Assembly: GCA_947499565.1 (NCBI GenBank)
Contig: CANMOV010000003.1
Coordinates: 496,001 to 560,000, forward strand
DNA length: 64,000 nt
Reading direction: 5' to 3'
Source: an uncultured Croceitalea sp.
Lineage (GTDB): Bacteria; Bacteroidota; Bacteroidia; Flavobacteriales; Flavobacteriaceae
Position numbers and translations under genes: made by a program. Each line of letters opens with the position of its first letter. Within the stretch, counting starts at the first letter, position 1. Below are positions 35,317 to 47,100 of the stretch, piece by piece. The notes under the pieces were generated by a model, which searched no databases, was not told the origin of the DNA, and worked only from the letters and a program-made list of their open reading frames with translations.

Positions 35317-36006
35317 ATGAAAACACTTAGACTTATCTTCTATTTTTCATTATTTTTTTCTATTCTAACCGTGCATGCGCAAGAAGAAAAAATAACGCAA
35401 GAATTAGCTCCTTTTAAGGAACTAAAAGGCTTTGATGGAATATCTATTAAGCTTATTAAATCTGATGTAAACAAAGCTGTAATTTCAGGAGTAAATACAA
35501 AGAAAGTGGCTATTGTTAACAATAAAGGGGTTCTCAAAATTAGAATGGAAATAGATAAAATTTTTAGTGGTTTTAGAACATTTATAGATCTCTATTACAC
35601 AGAAGAGCTTTTGGTTATAGATGTTAATGAGGACGCACTAATAACTTCAGAAGCTGTTTTTATTCAGGATGTTTTGGAGCTAAAAGCGCAAGAAGGAGGC
35701 GAAATAAATCTTAATTGCCAAACAGAACAATTGCTTGTAAAAGCAGTAACTGGAGGAGATATTATTACTACAGGTTTTACAGATAATCAAGATGTTCGAA
35801 TAAACACAGGAGGAACGTATAATGGTAAAACCTTTAAAACAAAGTTTACTACAATTTCAGTGAGCGCGGGAGGCAATGCTGAAATATACGCCACAAAATA
35901 TGTAAAAGCAGATGTAAAAGGTGGCGGAAAAGTAAAAGTTTACGGAGACCCAGAAAAAATGGATGAGAAAACAGTTTTTGGAGGCACAATAGAAAGAGTA
36001 GAATAA
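35317..36006 (+). CDS. Secreted GIN-domain (DUF2807) protein
   Basis: This 229-residue protein has a signal peptide (LIFYFSLFFSILTVHAQ). The remainder is a head-GIN/DUF2807 beta-helix-like domain with the usual start FKELKGFDGISIKLI and repeated short strands rich in Gly, Asn and Thr (VKAVTGGDIITTGF, VSAGGNAEIYATKYVKADVKGGGKVKVYG). The family is common on the Bacteroidetes surface or in the periplasm, and its role is not known. It precedes the LysE gene by 7 bp. Confidence 0.9.
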   Translation: MKTLRLIFYFSLFFSILTVHAQEEKITQELAPFKELKGFDGISIKLIKSDVNKAVISGVNTKKVAIVNNKGVLKIRMEIDKIFSGFRTFIDLYYTEELLVIDVNEDALITSEAVFIQDVLELKAQEGGEINLNCQTEQLLVKAVTGGDIITTGFTDNQDVRINTGGTYNGKTFKTKFTTISVSAGGNAEIYATKYVKADVKGGGKVKVYGDPEKMDEKTVFGGTIERVE

Positions 36007-36013
36007 AAAGTAA

Positions 36014-36685
36014 ATGATAGAAGATATACAGGCGGCAATACCCTTAGGTTTTTTATTAGCCTTTATGATTGGCCCTGTTTTTTTTGTTTTATTAGAAACA
36101 AGTGCTACCAAAGGGTTTAGAGCTGGACTAGCGCTAGATATTGGGGTAATTATAGCCGATATCCTTTTTCTCTTTATTGCGTATTTCAGCAGTTTTCAAT
36201 TATTAGAGAACCTTAGTAATCAGCCAGGGCTTTATGTTTTTGGAGGGATGATATTACTGGTTTATGGAATAGTGATTTTTGTAAAAAAAGCTCCAAAAGA
36301 AGAAAAAGTAAAAAGTAGTAAAGGAACTTATTTAGGCCTCTTGGTAAAAGGGTTTTTGCTAAATTTTATTAATATAGGCGTCTTAGTTTTTTGGTTAGGA
36401 GTTATTATAATTGTGGGTCCAAGTTTAGATAATGAACCCAACAGAATTTTAGTATTTTTTGGCACCATGTTAGCGGCGTATTTCTTTACAGATTTATGTA
36501 AAATACTATTAGCAAAACAACTTCGTAAAAAATTAACCCCTAGTAGAATCAAACTAATAAAGAAGGGGCTTGGAATTGTCCTGTCTATTTGTGGAATTGT
36601 CCTTATTACTAAGGGATTCTTACCAAAAGAAAAATTTGACATAAAAGACGGTATCGAACGGATACAAGAACAAAAAACCCAGTAA
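36014..36685 (+). CDS. LysE-family transporter
   Basis: This 223-residue protein has six hydrophobic segments and the LysE/RhtB start PLGFLLAFMIGPVFFVLLET, followed by GFRAGLALDIGVIIADILF. The family exports amino acids or related small molecules; the substrate is unknown. It is likely cotranscribed with the GIN-domain gene. The stop codon TAA is built into the stem of the terminator that follows. Confidence 0.88.
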   Translation: MIEDIQAAIPLGFLLAFMIGPVFFVLLETSATKGFRAGLALDIGVIIADILFLFIAYFSSFQLLENLSNQPGLYVFGGMILLVYGIVIFVKKAPKEEKVKSSKGTYLGLLVKGFLLNFINIGVLVFWLGVIIIVGPSLDNEPNRILVFFGTMLAAYFFTDLCKILLAKQLRKKLTPSRIKLIKKGLGIVLSICGIVLITKGFLPKEKFDIKDGIERIQEQKTQ

Positions 36686-36699
36686 TTCTACTGGGTTTT
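36674..36699 (+). terminator. Rho-independent terminator overlapping the LysE stop codon
   Basis: Perfect arms AAAACCCAGTA and TACTGGGTTTT flank an ATTC loop. The A-run and T-run make it usable in both directions, so it may also end the tRNA-Cys transcript from the other strand. Confidence 0.88.
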
Positions 36700-36703
36700 G
36701 TTG

Positions 36704-36774
36704 AGGCATCGAGCGGATTCGAACCGCTGTACAAGCTTTTGCAGAGCTGTGCCTAGCCACTCGGCCACGATGCC
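36704..36774 (-). tRNA. tRNA-Cys (GCA)
   Basis: Read on the minus strand, acceptor GGCATCG pairs with CGATGCC, the discriminator is T (U73, the identity base of tRNA-Cys), the anticodon loop is CTGCAAA with anticodon GCA, and the T loop is TTCGAAT. No CCA is encoded. It sits between a terminator and folB. Confidence 0.96.
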
Positions 36775-36827
36775 ATTTAGAGGTGCAAATGTACCATGTT
36801 ATTTTATGGTTTCCAAAAACAGAATTA

Positions 36828-37184
36828 CTACTTATTCGAAGAAATGATTACCGAGACACTTTCTACATCTCCGCCTATAGGGGGGTTTATTTTAGATACA
36901 GAAACCTCAGCTATAGTAATAGATTCAATTTCTGAGAAAATACGGTTTAAAATTCTTTTCGCGACATGTTCAAGAAGCTTCGACTTTATTGCCATTTCTT
37001 CTTTAACAATATTGTTTAAATGCACATAATCAACCGTGTCGCTTAAGTTATCAGAAACAGAAGGTGTTGCTAAATCTGCAGACACTTCTAAATCTACACG
37101 ATAATCGCTACCAATTATACTTTCCTCTTTTAAGCAACCATGCCTGGCATGAACCCTAATGTTGTTTAATTTTATTTTACCCAT
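36828..37184 (-). CDS. folB: Dihydroneopterin aldolase
   Basis: This 118-residue enzyme of folate synthesis cleaves dihydroneopterin to hydroxymethyldihydropterin and glycolaldehyde. It has the FolB start GKIKLNNIRVHARHGCLKEE (catalytic Glu region), DYRVDLEVSADL, the SDTVDYVHLNNIV segment and the terminal VSKINPPIGGDVESVSV with the conserved Lys. It lies 38 bp downstream of the sprF-like gene on the same strand. Confidence 0.95.
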   Translation of the reverse strand: MGKIKLNNIRVHARHGCLKEESIIGSDYRVDLEVSADLATPSVSDNLSDTVDYVHLNNIVKEEMAIKSKLLEHVAKRILNRIFSEIESITIAEVSVSKINPPIGGDVESVSVIISSNK

Positions 37185-37222
37185 TGTAGTAAATAGAAGG
37201 GCAAATTTAAGCGAATATTATT

Positions 37223-38170
37223 TTAATAAGTACAACGACAATTACTAATCCCTTGGAACAAGTCCATACCAACTGTAATAACATGTGTTCCTGAACTATA
37301 ACCAAGTAATTCATTGGTGATTACCTGATAAGAATAACCAAAGTAGAAGTTGTTCTTTTTAAGACCTGCAATTGGGGCTACGTAGAGCGGCGTACCTATT
37401 TGATCATTTAAAAACCTATATGTGAGCCCTAAATAATAGTAGTCCTCATAATCGTGAAAGCGGACTTTTGTATTTAAATCTGTTACAGAACGGCCATCAC
37501 TTTCAAACCATTGAAAAAAGATTGATGGCTCTACTTCAATTTTACTGTTTTTATTTTTAGAAAAACTATAACCAGTGTAAGCGTAATAATTTCTTAAAGT
37601 ATTAGGTTCAAATGTTGGGTTAAAGGTTTCTAAATCTTTAGGCAAAATGTTAGAGGCGTTTACACTCAAATAAAACTTATCCAAGCGATACAAAACCCCA
37701 ATATCAAAATTGTGGTTAACTGTAGATTTATCATCTGTCGGAATTTGACCATTTTCATCTCTAAAATTTTCTACATCAATTCGGAACTGGTTAAAATTAT
37801 ATGAAATACCTAGTGATAAAAACTCGTCGTCATAGCGATCTAATGTTAAGTGATGGGCAAAAGAAACTCTAGCACCACGCTGTCTGGTATTACCATTACT
37901 GTCATTATACATTAACATTCCCAAACCAGATCTATTTCCTATCCTGGCATCTGCAGCCAATGTTTGTGTGTCAGGAGCATTTTCTATTCCTACCCATTGG
38001 GTAAGACCGTTTAACCTAATCTTAATATGGTCTCCTACGCCAGCATAAGTTGGGGACATTAAAAAAGGGTTATCTGCAATATATTGCGAGAGCTGGGGAA
38101 TTGTTAATTCCTGCGCTTTTGTGCTGAAAGTTAACAGCAACAGTAATATTAAGATTTGGGTCTTTTTCAT
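37223..38170 (-). CDS. sprF: PorP/SprF-family type IX secretion membrane protein
   Basis: This 315-residue outer-membrane protein has a signal peptide (LILLLLLTFSTKAQ) and starts with ELTIPQLSQYIADNPFLMSPTYAGVGD, the family hallmark (in part: NPFLMSPTYAG). Later LYWIG-like barrel strands include YNFNQFRID and FYFGYSYQVITNELLGYSSGTH. In F. johnsoniae, SprF is needed to place the adhesin SprB on the surface. Here too it follows the giant adhesin gene by 25 bp, so the same role is inferred. The symbol rests on family and gene order. Confidence 0.9.
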   Translation of the reverse strand: MKKTQILILLLLLTFSTKAQELTIPQLSQYIADNPFLMSPTYAGVGDHIKIRLNGLTQWVGIENAPDTQTLAADARIGNRSGLGMLMYNDSNGNTRQRGARVSFAHHLTLDRYDDEFLSLGISYNFNQFRIDVENFRDENGQIPTDDKSTVNHNFDIGVLYRLDKFYLSVNASNILPKDLETFNPTFEPNTLRNYYAYTGYSFSKNKNSKIEVEPSIFFQWFESDGRSVTDLNTKVRFHDYEDYYYLGLTYRFLNDQIGTPLYVAPIAGLKKNNFYFGYSYQVITNELLGYSSGTHVITVGMDLFQGISNCRCTY

Positions 38171-38195
38171 AGCTAATAGGTTAACACATCATCAT

Positions 38196-41100
38196 CTATC
38201 TGTATAAGGTAAAGTGGCCGACAAATTCTCGGTCATCATTCTCCCCTTTAAGTTTTATCACATACCAATAATCACCAGTTGGTAAATTATGACCTTGATA
38301 AACACCATTCCAAGGAGCATCATTTATTTCCATCCTATAGAGCTCTCTACCATAACGATCAAAGATGATTGTTAGTATGTTTGGGAATGCTTCTAAATTG
38401 TCTGGCACCCACCCATCTCTAACACCGTCTCCATCTGGAGTAAAGAAATTAGGAATTTCAATATCTATAAATTCCATTTCAATTTGAGCCACCATTTCGC
38501 AACCGTTTTGGTCAACAACACGAACCGTATAGGTGTCCGTTCTATTTATGATATAGGTATTATCATTTCCATTATCTACGTCATCAAAATAAAAAGTATA
38601 GTCTTCAAGACCACCACCAGCAACAGCTGTAATTTCATTAATGTTATTTTGTTCTAATATTAATGTTAATGGCTCAAAGTTTTGAATTTCAAAATCTATG
38701 CTATTTACACACCCATTTGCATGTGCTATAGTTAATGTGTGCATTCCTGGAGTCATATTCGCGAAATCTGGAGCTAATTGCATTGGATTATTGTCTAATC
38801 CGTAAAGAACATTTGCACCAACAGAAGGGTCTTCTAGGACAACATTAATATAATTATCAGGAGTGTCACCCGAACATTCATATATCGGGGTTACCACAGC
38901 ATTTAGGTTTACACCAGATTCAATTTCAACTATGATGTTTTCCTCACAACCCTGAGCATCTCTTACAAAGATTACATAAGTCCCTGCGGCTAAATCTGTA
39001 AATAAAGTTTGGTCTTGTATAAAATCAGCATCCGCGCTGGAATCGAAAGCCGTGCTATATGGGGCAGTACCTCCGGAAATTACAACCTCAATAGAACCGT
39101 CTTCATCCCCTTCACAAATCTCATTCATTACAGAGACCGTACTTATGTCTAGCGGTTGCGGCTCGTTAATAGTGAATTGGAATGGAATAAAACATCCGTT
39201 TCTATCTTGTGCAACTACATCATAAATGCCTGGCGCTAATCCGTCAAATGTATTAACGGTATCAAATTGATTTAAGTTTGGCGTAATCGCATATTGTATA
39301 TCACCAGTTCCACCAGAAACTTCAACAGTAATTGTACCGTCATTTAGACCAGAACAGGTTACGTCTGTGAATTCCTCTGTATCTATTTGAAGAGGGGCTG
39401 GGTCAACAATTAAAGTTTCTGTTGATGTAGCTTCACAGTCTTGACTTGTAACTCTAACATAATAACTTCCCGCAAGTAAACCACTGAAAGTATCACTGTT
39501 TTGCGGACCTCCAACTAAATTAGTAAGCGCGGCATCTGTATATAACTCGTAACTATAGTTTCCTAAACCACCGGTAACATTGGCAATTATGGTTGCAGAT
39601 GCTTCACCAGTACAATTAATAAACGCTGCACTATCATCAATGGTAATTGTTAATGGAGGAACAGGGTCTACGGTTATTTGGTTGGATATCATTGCTTCAC
39701 AACCAAAGGCATCTCGCACAAAATATTGATATACACCATCTGTTACGCTAAACGTATGTGTATTGCTACCAGACATTATAGTATAAACACTACCGTCTGT
39801 GCTGTATTCATAAGGACCCGTTCCACCAGATGCAGATAGCTGAATTTGCGCATTATTTGTACAGGTCATTTGGGTTAACTGTATTAAAGAAGCCATTACA
39901 TCAGTTGGTTCCGTAATGGTAACTTGAACAGTTTCAACATCACAATTCCAACCATCAGAAACAGTTATACTGTAAATACCAGCTCCAAGATTTTCGAAAG
40001 AAGGATTAGTTTGAGAACCACTTGTAAATGCTATCGTTGTACCCGTGGCATCATATTCGTTTAACTGATATTGATATTCACCCGAACCATTTAAAACATT
40101 AATTGCGGTTACAATTGCATTGGTATCTCCGTAGCAAACTAAGGCCGTAGGTGTTGCTGTAATGTCTGCTGTAATTGGTACCGCTGGAACAATGGTCTCA
40201 GTTTCATTATCAATACAAGGAACAACACCATTATCTAAAACTTCAATGGTAAAACTTCCTGCAGATAAATCAGTAAAAGCAAAACTAGTAACATCCATTT
40301 CTGAATATACCTGTCCAGTTGTAGTGTTTGTTAACGTTATGTCGTAAGGTGCATACCCTCCAGTTGGAACAACCAAAATTTCACCTTGATTATTATCACA
40401 AGTTGCAGGAGCTTCCGCAGAAACTGCAGTGCTAAGAGGGGCTGTTGGGGAAACAATAGTAATAGTGTTGGAGTCTTCTAAACATAAAGGAACATCTGTT
40501 TCTGTTACTCTTACATAATAATTTCCACCAGGAACATTAGTAATTGGTCTTGGATTAATATTGGTATCTGTACTCACCACACCTCCAACAGGATTGTTAG
40601 AAGTATCGAAAACTTGATAGTCGTAATTACCAGTGTATCCAACAATATTAATTTCTAATGCTCCGGTAGCAGTACCAAAACATGATACAGGGGCTGTAGC
40701 TGTGGCAATTACATCAATCAAGTCGTAAGGCGCAATTTCGTAAGTCGTCGTATCCACATAACAACCTGTGGTTGCATTTGTAACACGGAAAGTATAGCTT
40801 CCAACCGCAGATAATTCAAAAACCGCAGTAGTGTTTGTATTTGAAGTCATTACCCCATTTGTGTTTGGAATAGGTAACAATTCAAAAGTATATACATCCC
40901 CAGGGGTTCCTGTTTCCGTAACTGTAATAGTTACTTGTTCGGGATTAGCACAACTAATAGCATTATCTATGGCTACGGCCGCTGTAAATGTATTTAAGGC
41001 AGTTATTGTTACCGTATCTGTTGCAGGGCAACTTTCACCATCGGTCACAAAAACCGTGATGGTCTGATCAGTTCCATTATCAACAATCTCGAAAGTATTG

Positions 41101-44100
41101 GATGTTTGGAAATTCACATTGTCTATACTATACAAGTAAGGAGATGTTCCTGATGGTGTTCCAGGTGTGGTGGCACCATCCAAAATAGCAACTGTTATTG
41201 TTGCGGTGTTAACTGTATTATTTGCAGCACAAGTAAATGCTGAAGCAGTTGCATCTATTAACAACGCAGTTGGTTCTGTTACGGTTTCTATTTTTGTATC
41301 CTCACAGCCTCTGCTTGAAATTACACGAACTTGATACGAATCTGCATCTAAGTTTTCAAACAAGGGACTTGCTTGTGCTATTCTAGTTGGAGTTACCAAA
41401 TCAGAAGTTCTATAAAGCTCGTAAGTATAGTCTGGATTAGTTGCTGTTGCAGCATCTAAAACAGCAGTAATACTTCCATCAGAGCCATTGAAACAACTAA
41501 CATTTTCTATCGTCGCGTCTAAAAGAACCGGGTCAACTTTATCATCCAAAGTTTGACGCACCTCAAAAACACATGGAGTTGCAGTGTCTAAGTCTGTAAT
41601 TATAAAGACATATTCACCAGGCTGAGTTAGATTGGTAAACACCCCATTATTTTGAGAAACGGTTGTTGTTAGGTCTGGATAAGTAACCGTATAATCTAAG
41701 TTTGAAGAACCGCCGGTTACCGTAATCGTTATGTGTCCTCCTGGGTCTATCGTACAATCAATAGGTTTTATTACCGATGCAGTAGCAGTCATTGCATCTG
41801 TAAGCACCACTGGTCCAACAGTAGCATCACAACCCCATTGGTCTAGTATATATACTTCATAGGATCCAGCACCAAGACCAGAGAATATGGTCGTATTTTG
41901 AGGCGAACCTACATTTGTGCCATTTCTTACTAATTGATAAGTATAATTACTTCCTTGACCGCCAGTTACGGGGTTAATTACGGGTATACCTACAACCTCT
42001 ATTTCACCCTCAAGATTAATACAGTTGTAGTTATTAATTTGTAGGTCTGCTACTATAGGAGTAGGATTTGCTAAAACAACATCTGGCAATTGTTCGGGAC
42101 AACCAAGTTGGTCAATAATCCAAATTTCATAGGTTCCCGCAACAAGGTTTTCGAACCTTGGATTAGCAATATAATTAGTGGAATCAAATTCATCAGGATT
42201 AGTGGTTGTACTTACATAATATTGGTAACCACCCCATCCACCAGTAACATCCACCACCTCAATAATACCATCGTTAAAAGCAGGGTCTGTAGCACATGTA
42301 ATTTGAGTTACATCAGTATCTCCTGTAATAGCAGCAGAAGGACTAGCTATTGTAAAACTTTGTGTGTACGTACAGGTTGGGAAATTGGCCTCAGTAACCT
42401 CTATGAAATAAGTTCCCGCGGCTAAATTGTTAATAGTAAACAATCCATCTGTATCGCTTCCAATAGTTGTAACATCATCCGTTGTATCTGTTGGAGTATT
42501 GTTTACATCTTGGTAAAGTATATAATCTATTGGGCTTGTGTAAGTAGTTGCAGCACCATCATTAAGATCAAAATCTGCGCTACCAGTAGCACTACCAAAA
42601 CATATAATATTAGAAGTGCTCACTAAGTCTAGTTCTAAAACATCTGGTGATGCAATAGTTTCAGAGGCAGTAATAATACACCTAGTATCGATATGACGAA
42701 TTAAGAAATTATGAGTGCCCGCGCTCAAACCAGTAAAGATGTTTGAGGCTTGATAATTGGCACCATTATCTACACTATATTCAAAACGAGATGTGTCATT
42801 TACAGTAGAAGTTATGACTACAGTAATAGAACCATCAGCACCAGGATTACAACTTAAATCATTATTGAACGTGGCAACTGCCGTAAGCAATTGATCATAA
42901 GGTAATATAGTCGCTGTAGTGGCGCCCACGCAACCATTATCATCATAAACATTTATGGTATATACACCACCCGCAAAATCAGTTTCAATATATGTTGAAT
43001 TGGCACCAGATTGAACCGTATTAGGCGCTTCTACAGCTACCGTATTTGGGTCATCTTCTTCAATAAATTCATAAGTAACATATGTTCCACTTCCCCCTTG
43101 AACAAAAGGAGCAACATCATTTACGGTAATTGAGGCGTTATTTGTATTGTTTCCAGCCGTACAACCGAACTCTACGATTGTAGGATTTGGAACAGTAATT
43201 ACAGAAGGCTCGGTAATTTCAATATTGAAAATATCCGTAAAACAATTATTTGTTCCTGTTCCTCTTACGTCATAAAATCCTGCGGGTAAATTCTCAAAAG
43301 TATTTCCGTTTAATACGGCACCTACTGGCATAGGCGTTAGGGTATAGGTTAACGGATTAATACCATTGTCTACCTGAGTTAGTGTAATACTCCCATCTGA
43401 ACCAGCATTACAGGTTACATCAATATTGGTTTCTGTAAAGTCTGGAAGCACAGCAGCAGGAATATCAATAGTAATTGTCTCAAAACAATTAGGAGGTGTT
43501 GTGCCTAAATCAAAAACAGTCACAGCGTAAGAACCTGCAGCACTGGCGCCTGTCCATGTGAACGGATTAGTAGGCAATGGAGTTCTAGCCACATCTACCG
43601 AACCTGGCCCATCTATTACATATTCATAATTACCTGACCCAGATGTTACATTAATTTCAATTTCTGCATTTGCTAACACGCCAGGCTCACAATCTAAAGC
43701 AACAGTCTGTATGACCGTAAATTCGAGTGGCACCTGAATATTTAGAGGTTCTGTTTCCCCACAACCGTTTAGATCTCGTATAGCAATAGTCTGTCCTAAA
43801 CCAGAGCTTAAGTTAGATACTACATACTGACCGCCTGTAAAGGTTACGGTTTGAAAACCTCCGCCATTAATGCTTATCAAGTATGTTTCTGCTGGTGGCG
43901 AAGGTGGTGTGGTGGTTGAAACACCCGCTTGATCTAATGTAATTGTTACTTGAAAATTACCTTCTTCAACACATTCATCAACAATTGATAAAGAAATTTC
44001 AGGTGAAAGATCCAATAGAACAGTTACGTCATCAAATTGTATACAATCGTTAGCGTCTTTGATATAAACCCTATAATCACCAGACTCCACATTTGCAGTT

Positions 44101-47100
44101 GCGCTGCTTGTCCAACCTGCAGACGCAGCTGTTGGAGGAGTATGGGAAACTGCTGGTGTTGGGTCCGTATCTAACAAATATTGATATTCGTATGGAGCGG
44201 TTCCAAATTGCCCAACAGCGGTTATAACACCTGCATTTACATTACAATTATCATTGGTAGGAGAATCTGTGGTAACGCTCAATAAGTTGGTAGATTCATC
44301 TATTGTAAAATCTACGGTGCTAATAGAGCAAGCATCAAAAGCTCCATTTCTTTCAGTTAAAAGAATATAGTATATACCAGGAGCAAAAGGACCAACATTA
44401 GTTATTGTTTGAGGCCCAGTAGGCGGGTTTACTGTAATAGTACCAGTTATGGCGGTTGGGGTAATGCTACCATTGGATTGTGCATTAAACACCTCATAAT
44501 CTACCTGAGTGGCTCCAACATCATAATTTTCTATTGTAAAGGTCACATTACCATCGTCTGCTCCTGTACAAGTAATATTGTTCACAGCATCTAGAACAGC
44601 TGTCATATTAGAGGGCGAGTTGATTGGAGCCGCGGCCTCCTCAAAATAGTAACAGTCTGTAGTTATATCGTGTACGACAAACGTATAGGTTATACCAGGT
44701 GTTAAACCTGTGAATGTATGTGTGGGGCCTCCTGGGGTGTCGGGCGCAAAATAAGTTGATGCGTATGGAACAGCAAAAGTATCTAAAATACCGAATTCAT
44801 AGTTTGTTCCTAATATAGCAGTAGTTACAGTAACTTCGGCAGTTCCTCCTGCTGCACAACTCGCAGTAGCTGCAGAAACATCAATATCTAAATCGTCAGG
44901 AGGTGAAGCGATAATATTTGTAGTGACAACTGAACATCCGTTAGCATCAACAACGTCAACTTCGTAGATTCCAAATTCAAGTATGGTAAAGGTATAATCT
45001 TCGCCACCCGAAGTAGTCAGATAAGTGTCTGAATAACCATTATTTCCGGTAAGGTAATAGGTGTATTCAGCTGTGCCGCCCACAACGTTTTCAACGGTAA
45101 TAGAGCCTGGATTTGTTCCCGTAGATGAGTCACAGGTAATCGGTTGTAAATCAATATCATATACTATTACATCTGGTTGATTGATGGTAACGGGAAATGG
45201 ATTTGAAGTACATCCATTCGCATCTGTAATAGTCACCTCATAATCACCTGAAGGAAGACCGGTAGTTTGAGTTCCATAATTTGTAGGACCATTTATTTCA
45301 ATAACATCAATAACATAAGGAGGGTTTCCTATTGCTGTGTTTATAGTAACATCTAGACTTCCTGTGCTATCGCCATTACAGAGAACATGAGTGGGAGTTA
45401 TTGCTGTTATGACCGGATCTGGAGCAGGACTTACGGTTATTGGTCCAGCAATATCAATACAATTTGTTGGCGCAGTATTATCCGTTACCCTAAAATAAAA
45501 ATCACCTGGAGTACTTGTGGTAAAAATGTTACCAACAAACTGCGTATTGTTCCAAGGTCCTGTCGCAGAAGTTCCCCATTCATAAGCGTACACACCGGAA
45601 CCTCCGGTTGCGTCGACTTCAATTGTCGCATCTACAATACAAGTTAAATTGTTTTGTAAGCTTGGAGTGATATTTAGTTGCGGATTTATTGTAATTGGTG
45701 TCGCCGTTCCTTCACAACCAAAACTATCTCTAACATTGATGTTATAAGTGCCAGCGCCTAGGTTATTAAAAATATAATCAGGGGGTCCTGCAGCTGTTGG
45801 AGCTAACCATGGCCCTCCATTAATTTGGAACTGATATCCACCATTTCCATTAGTTACCGTTACTTCTATAGTGCCATTATTACTTCCAGTATAACAAGCG
45901 GTAGGCACAGCATCAAACGTAACCAGCTCTGGTCCGTCCACTACTATTGCATTGTCTATTACATCTATACAACCATTGGAATCTCTTACGCGAATAACAT
46001 AGGATTCTCCTAGAGCATTCTCTGGAACTCCTGTAAATGTTACTGCATTTTGAAAAGGCCTTTCAATAGCTATAATATTATAAGTAGCTTCAGTAAGCCC
46101 ACCATTATTTAGTTCTAACTGATATTCATAGTTCGGCGTTCCACCAGTGGCAGAGGCAGTTATAATAGCATCGTCATTACATGTAACAGCAGAAGTTATA
46201 GAGCCTGAAGCGATTACAGCCGTTGGTTGTGTAATTATTTGGGTTAATTGAACGGAACAAGTATTTCCTAAATTATCAGTTGTTCTAATATCTATAACAT
46301 ATTCTCCAGTTGGACCAACAAATGGAAGCCCTGTAAGATTAATAGTGCTTGTGGTTTGCAGGGCTGAGAAACCACCACCATTTACTTGATACTGAAAATC
46401 AGTATCAAAGTTTTCTACTTCAAAAGTTATGGCTCCGTCTGTTCCTGCGTTACAGCTGATGTTTGAGAATGCGGTAATTTCAGCATCAAAAGCACGGCCA
46501 TCTTCAACAGCCACGTTAATTGTAGCCGTTCCTGCGCATTGCTCAGGAGTTTGAAACGCTTGAATATTATCAATAGCAACATCATTACCATTGGTGCCAG
46601 TACCAATAGTTCTAATTACAATATCTACGGTTGTATTTGCCCCTGGGTCTAGTGGTGGAATAACAAAGTTTCTCCAATCTGTATTTCCAGTGTTTTCATC
46701 AATCAGGCCAGTAGTTCCGCTATCTAAGATATTACCAGATGAATCTACAATCTCTACTAATATATTTGGACGGATTAAACCTGAGCCTTGTCTTACCAAA
46801 TTGATTACATCCAGAGAAATTTCGACATTCCTATTCGGTATAATTTCAATATCTTCTTTAGTATAAACAACTGTATTTACTCCAGGATCACCAACATTTA
46901 TGGCCAAATACCTTCCATTTGGATCTCCCGAATTGTCTATTGGACTTACCCATGTTCCAAAAGGAGCTACAATGGTACTGGTAACGCTATATTCTAAATC
47001 GTTAATTCTTGAGTTTGCACTATTGGTAGTACGCCCATCTAAAGGACTACATGGCGAAGCAGTTCCGTCTTGTGGATCATAGCAGTAATAATCTGTGTCA

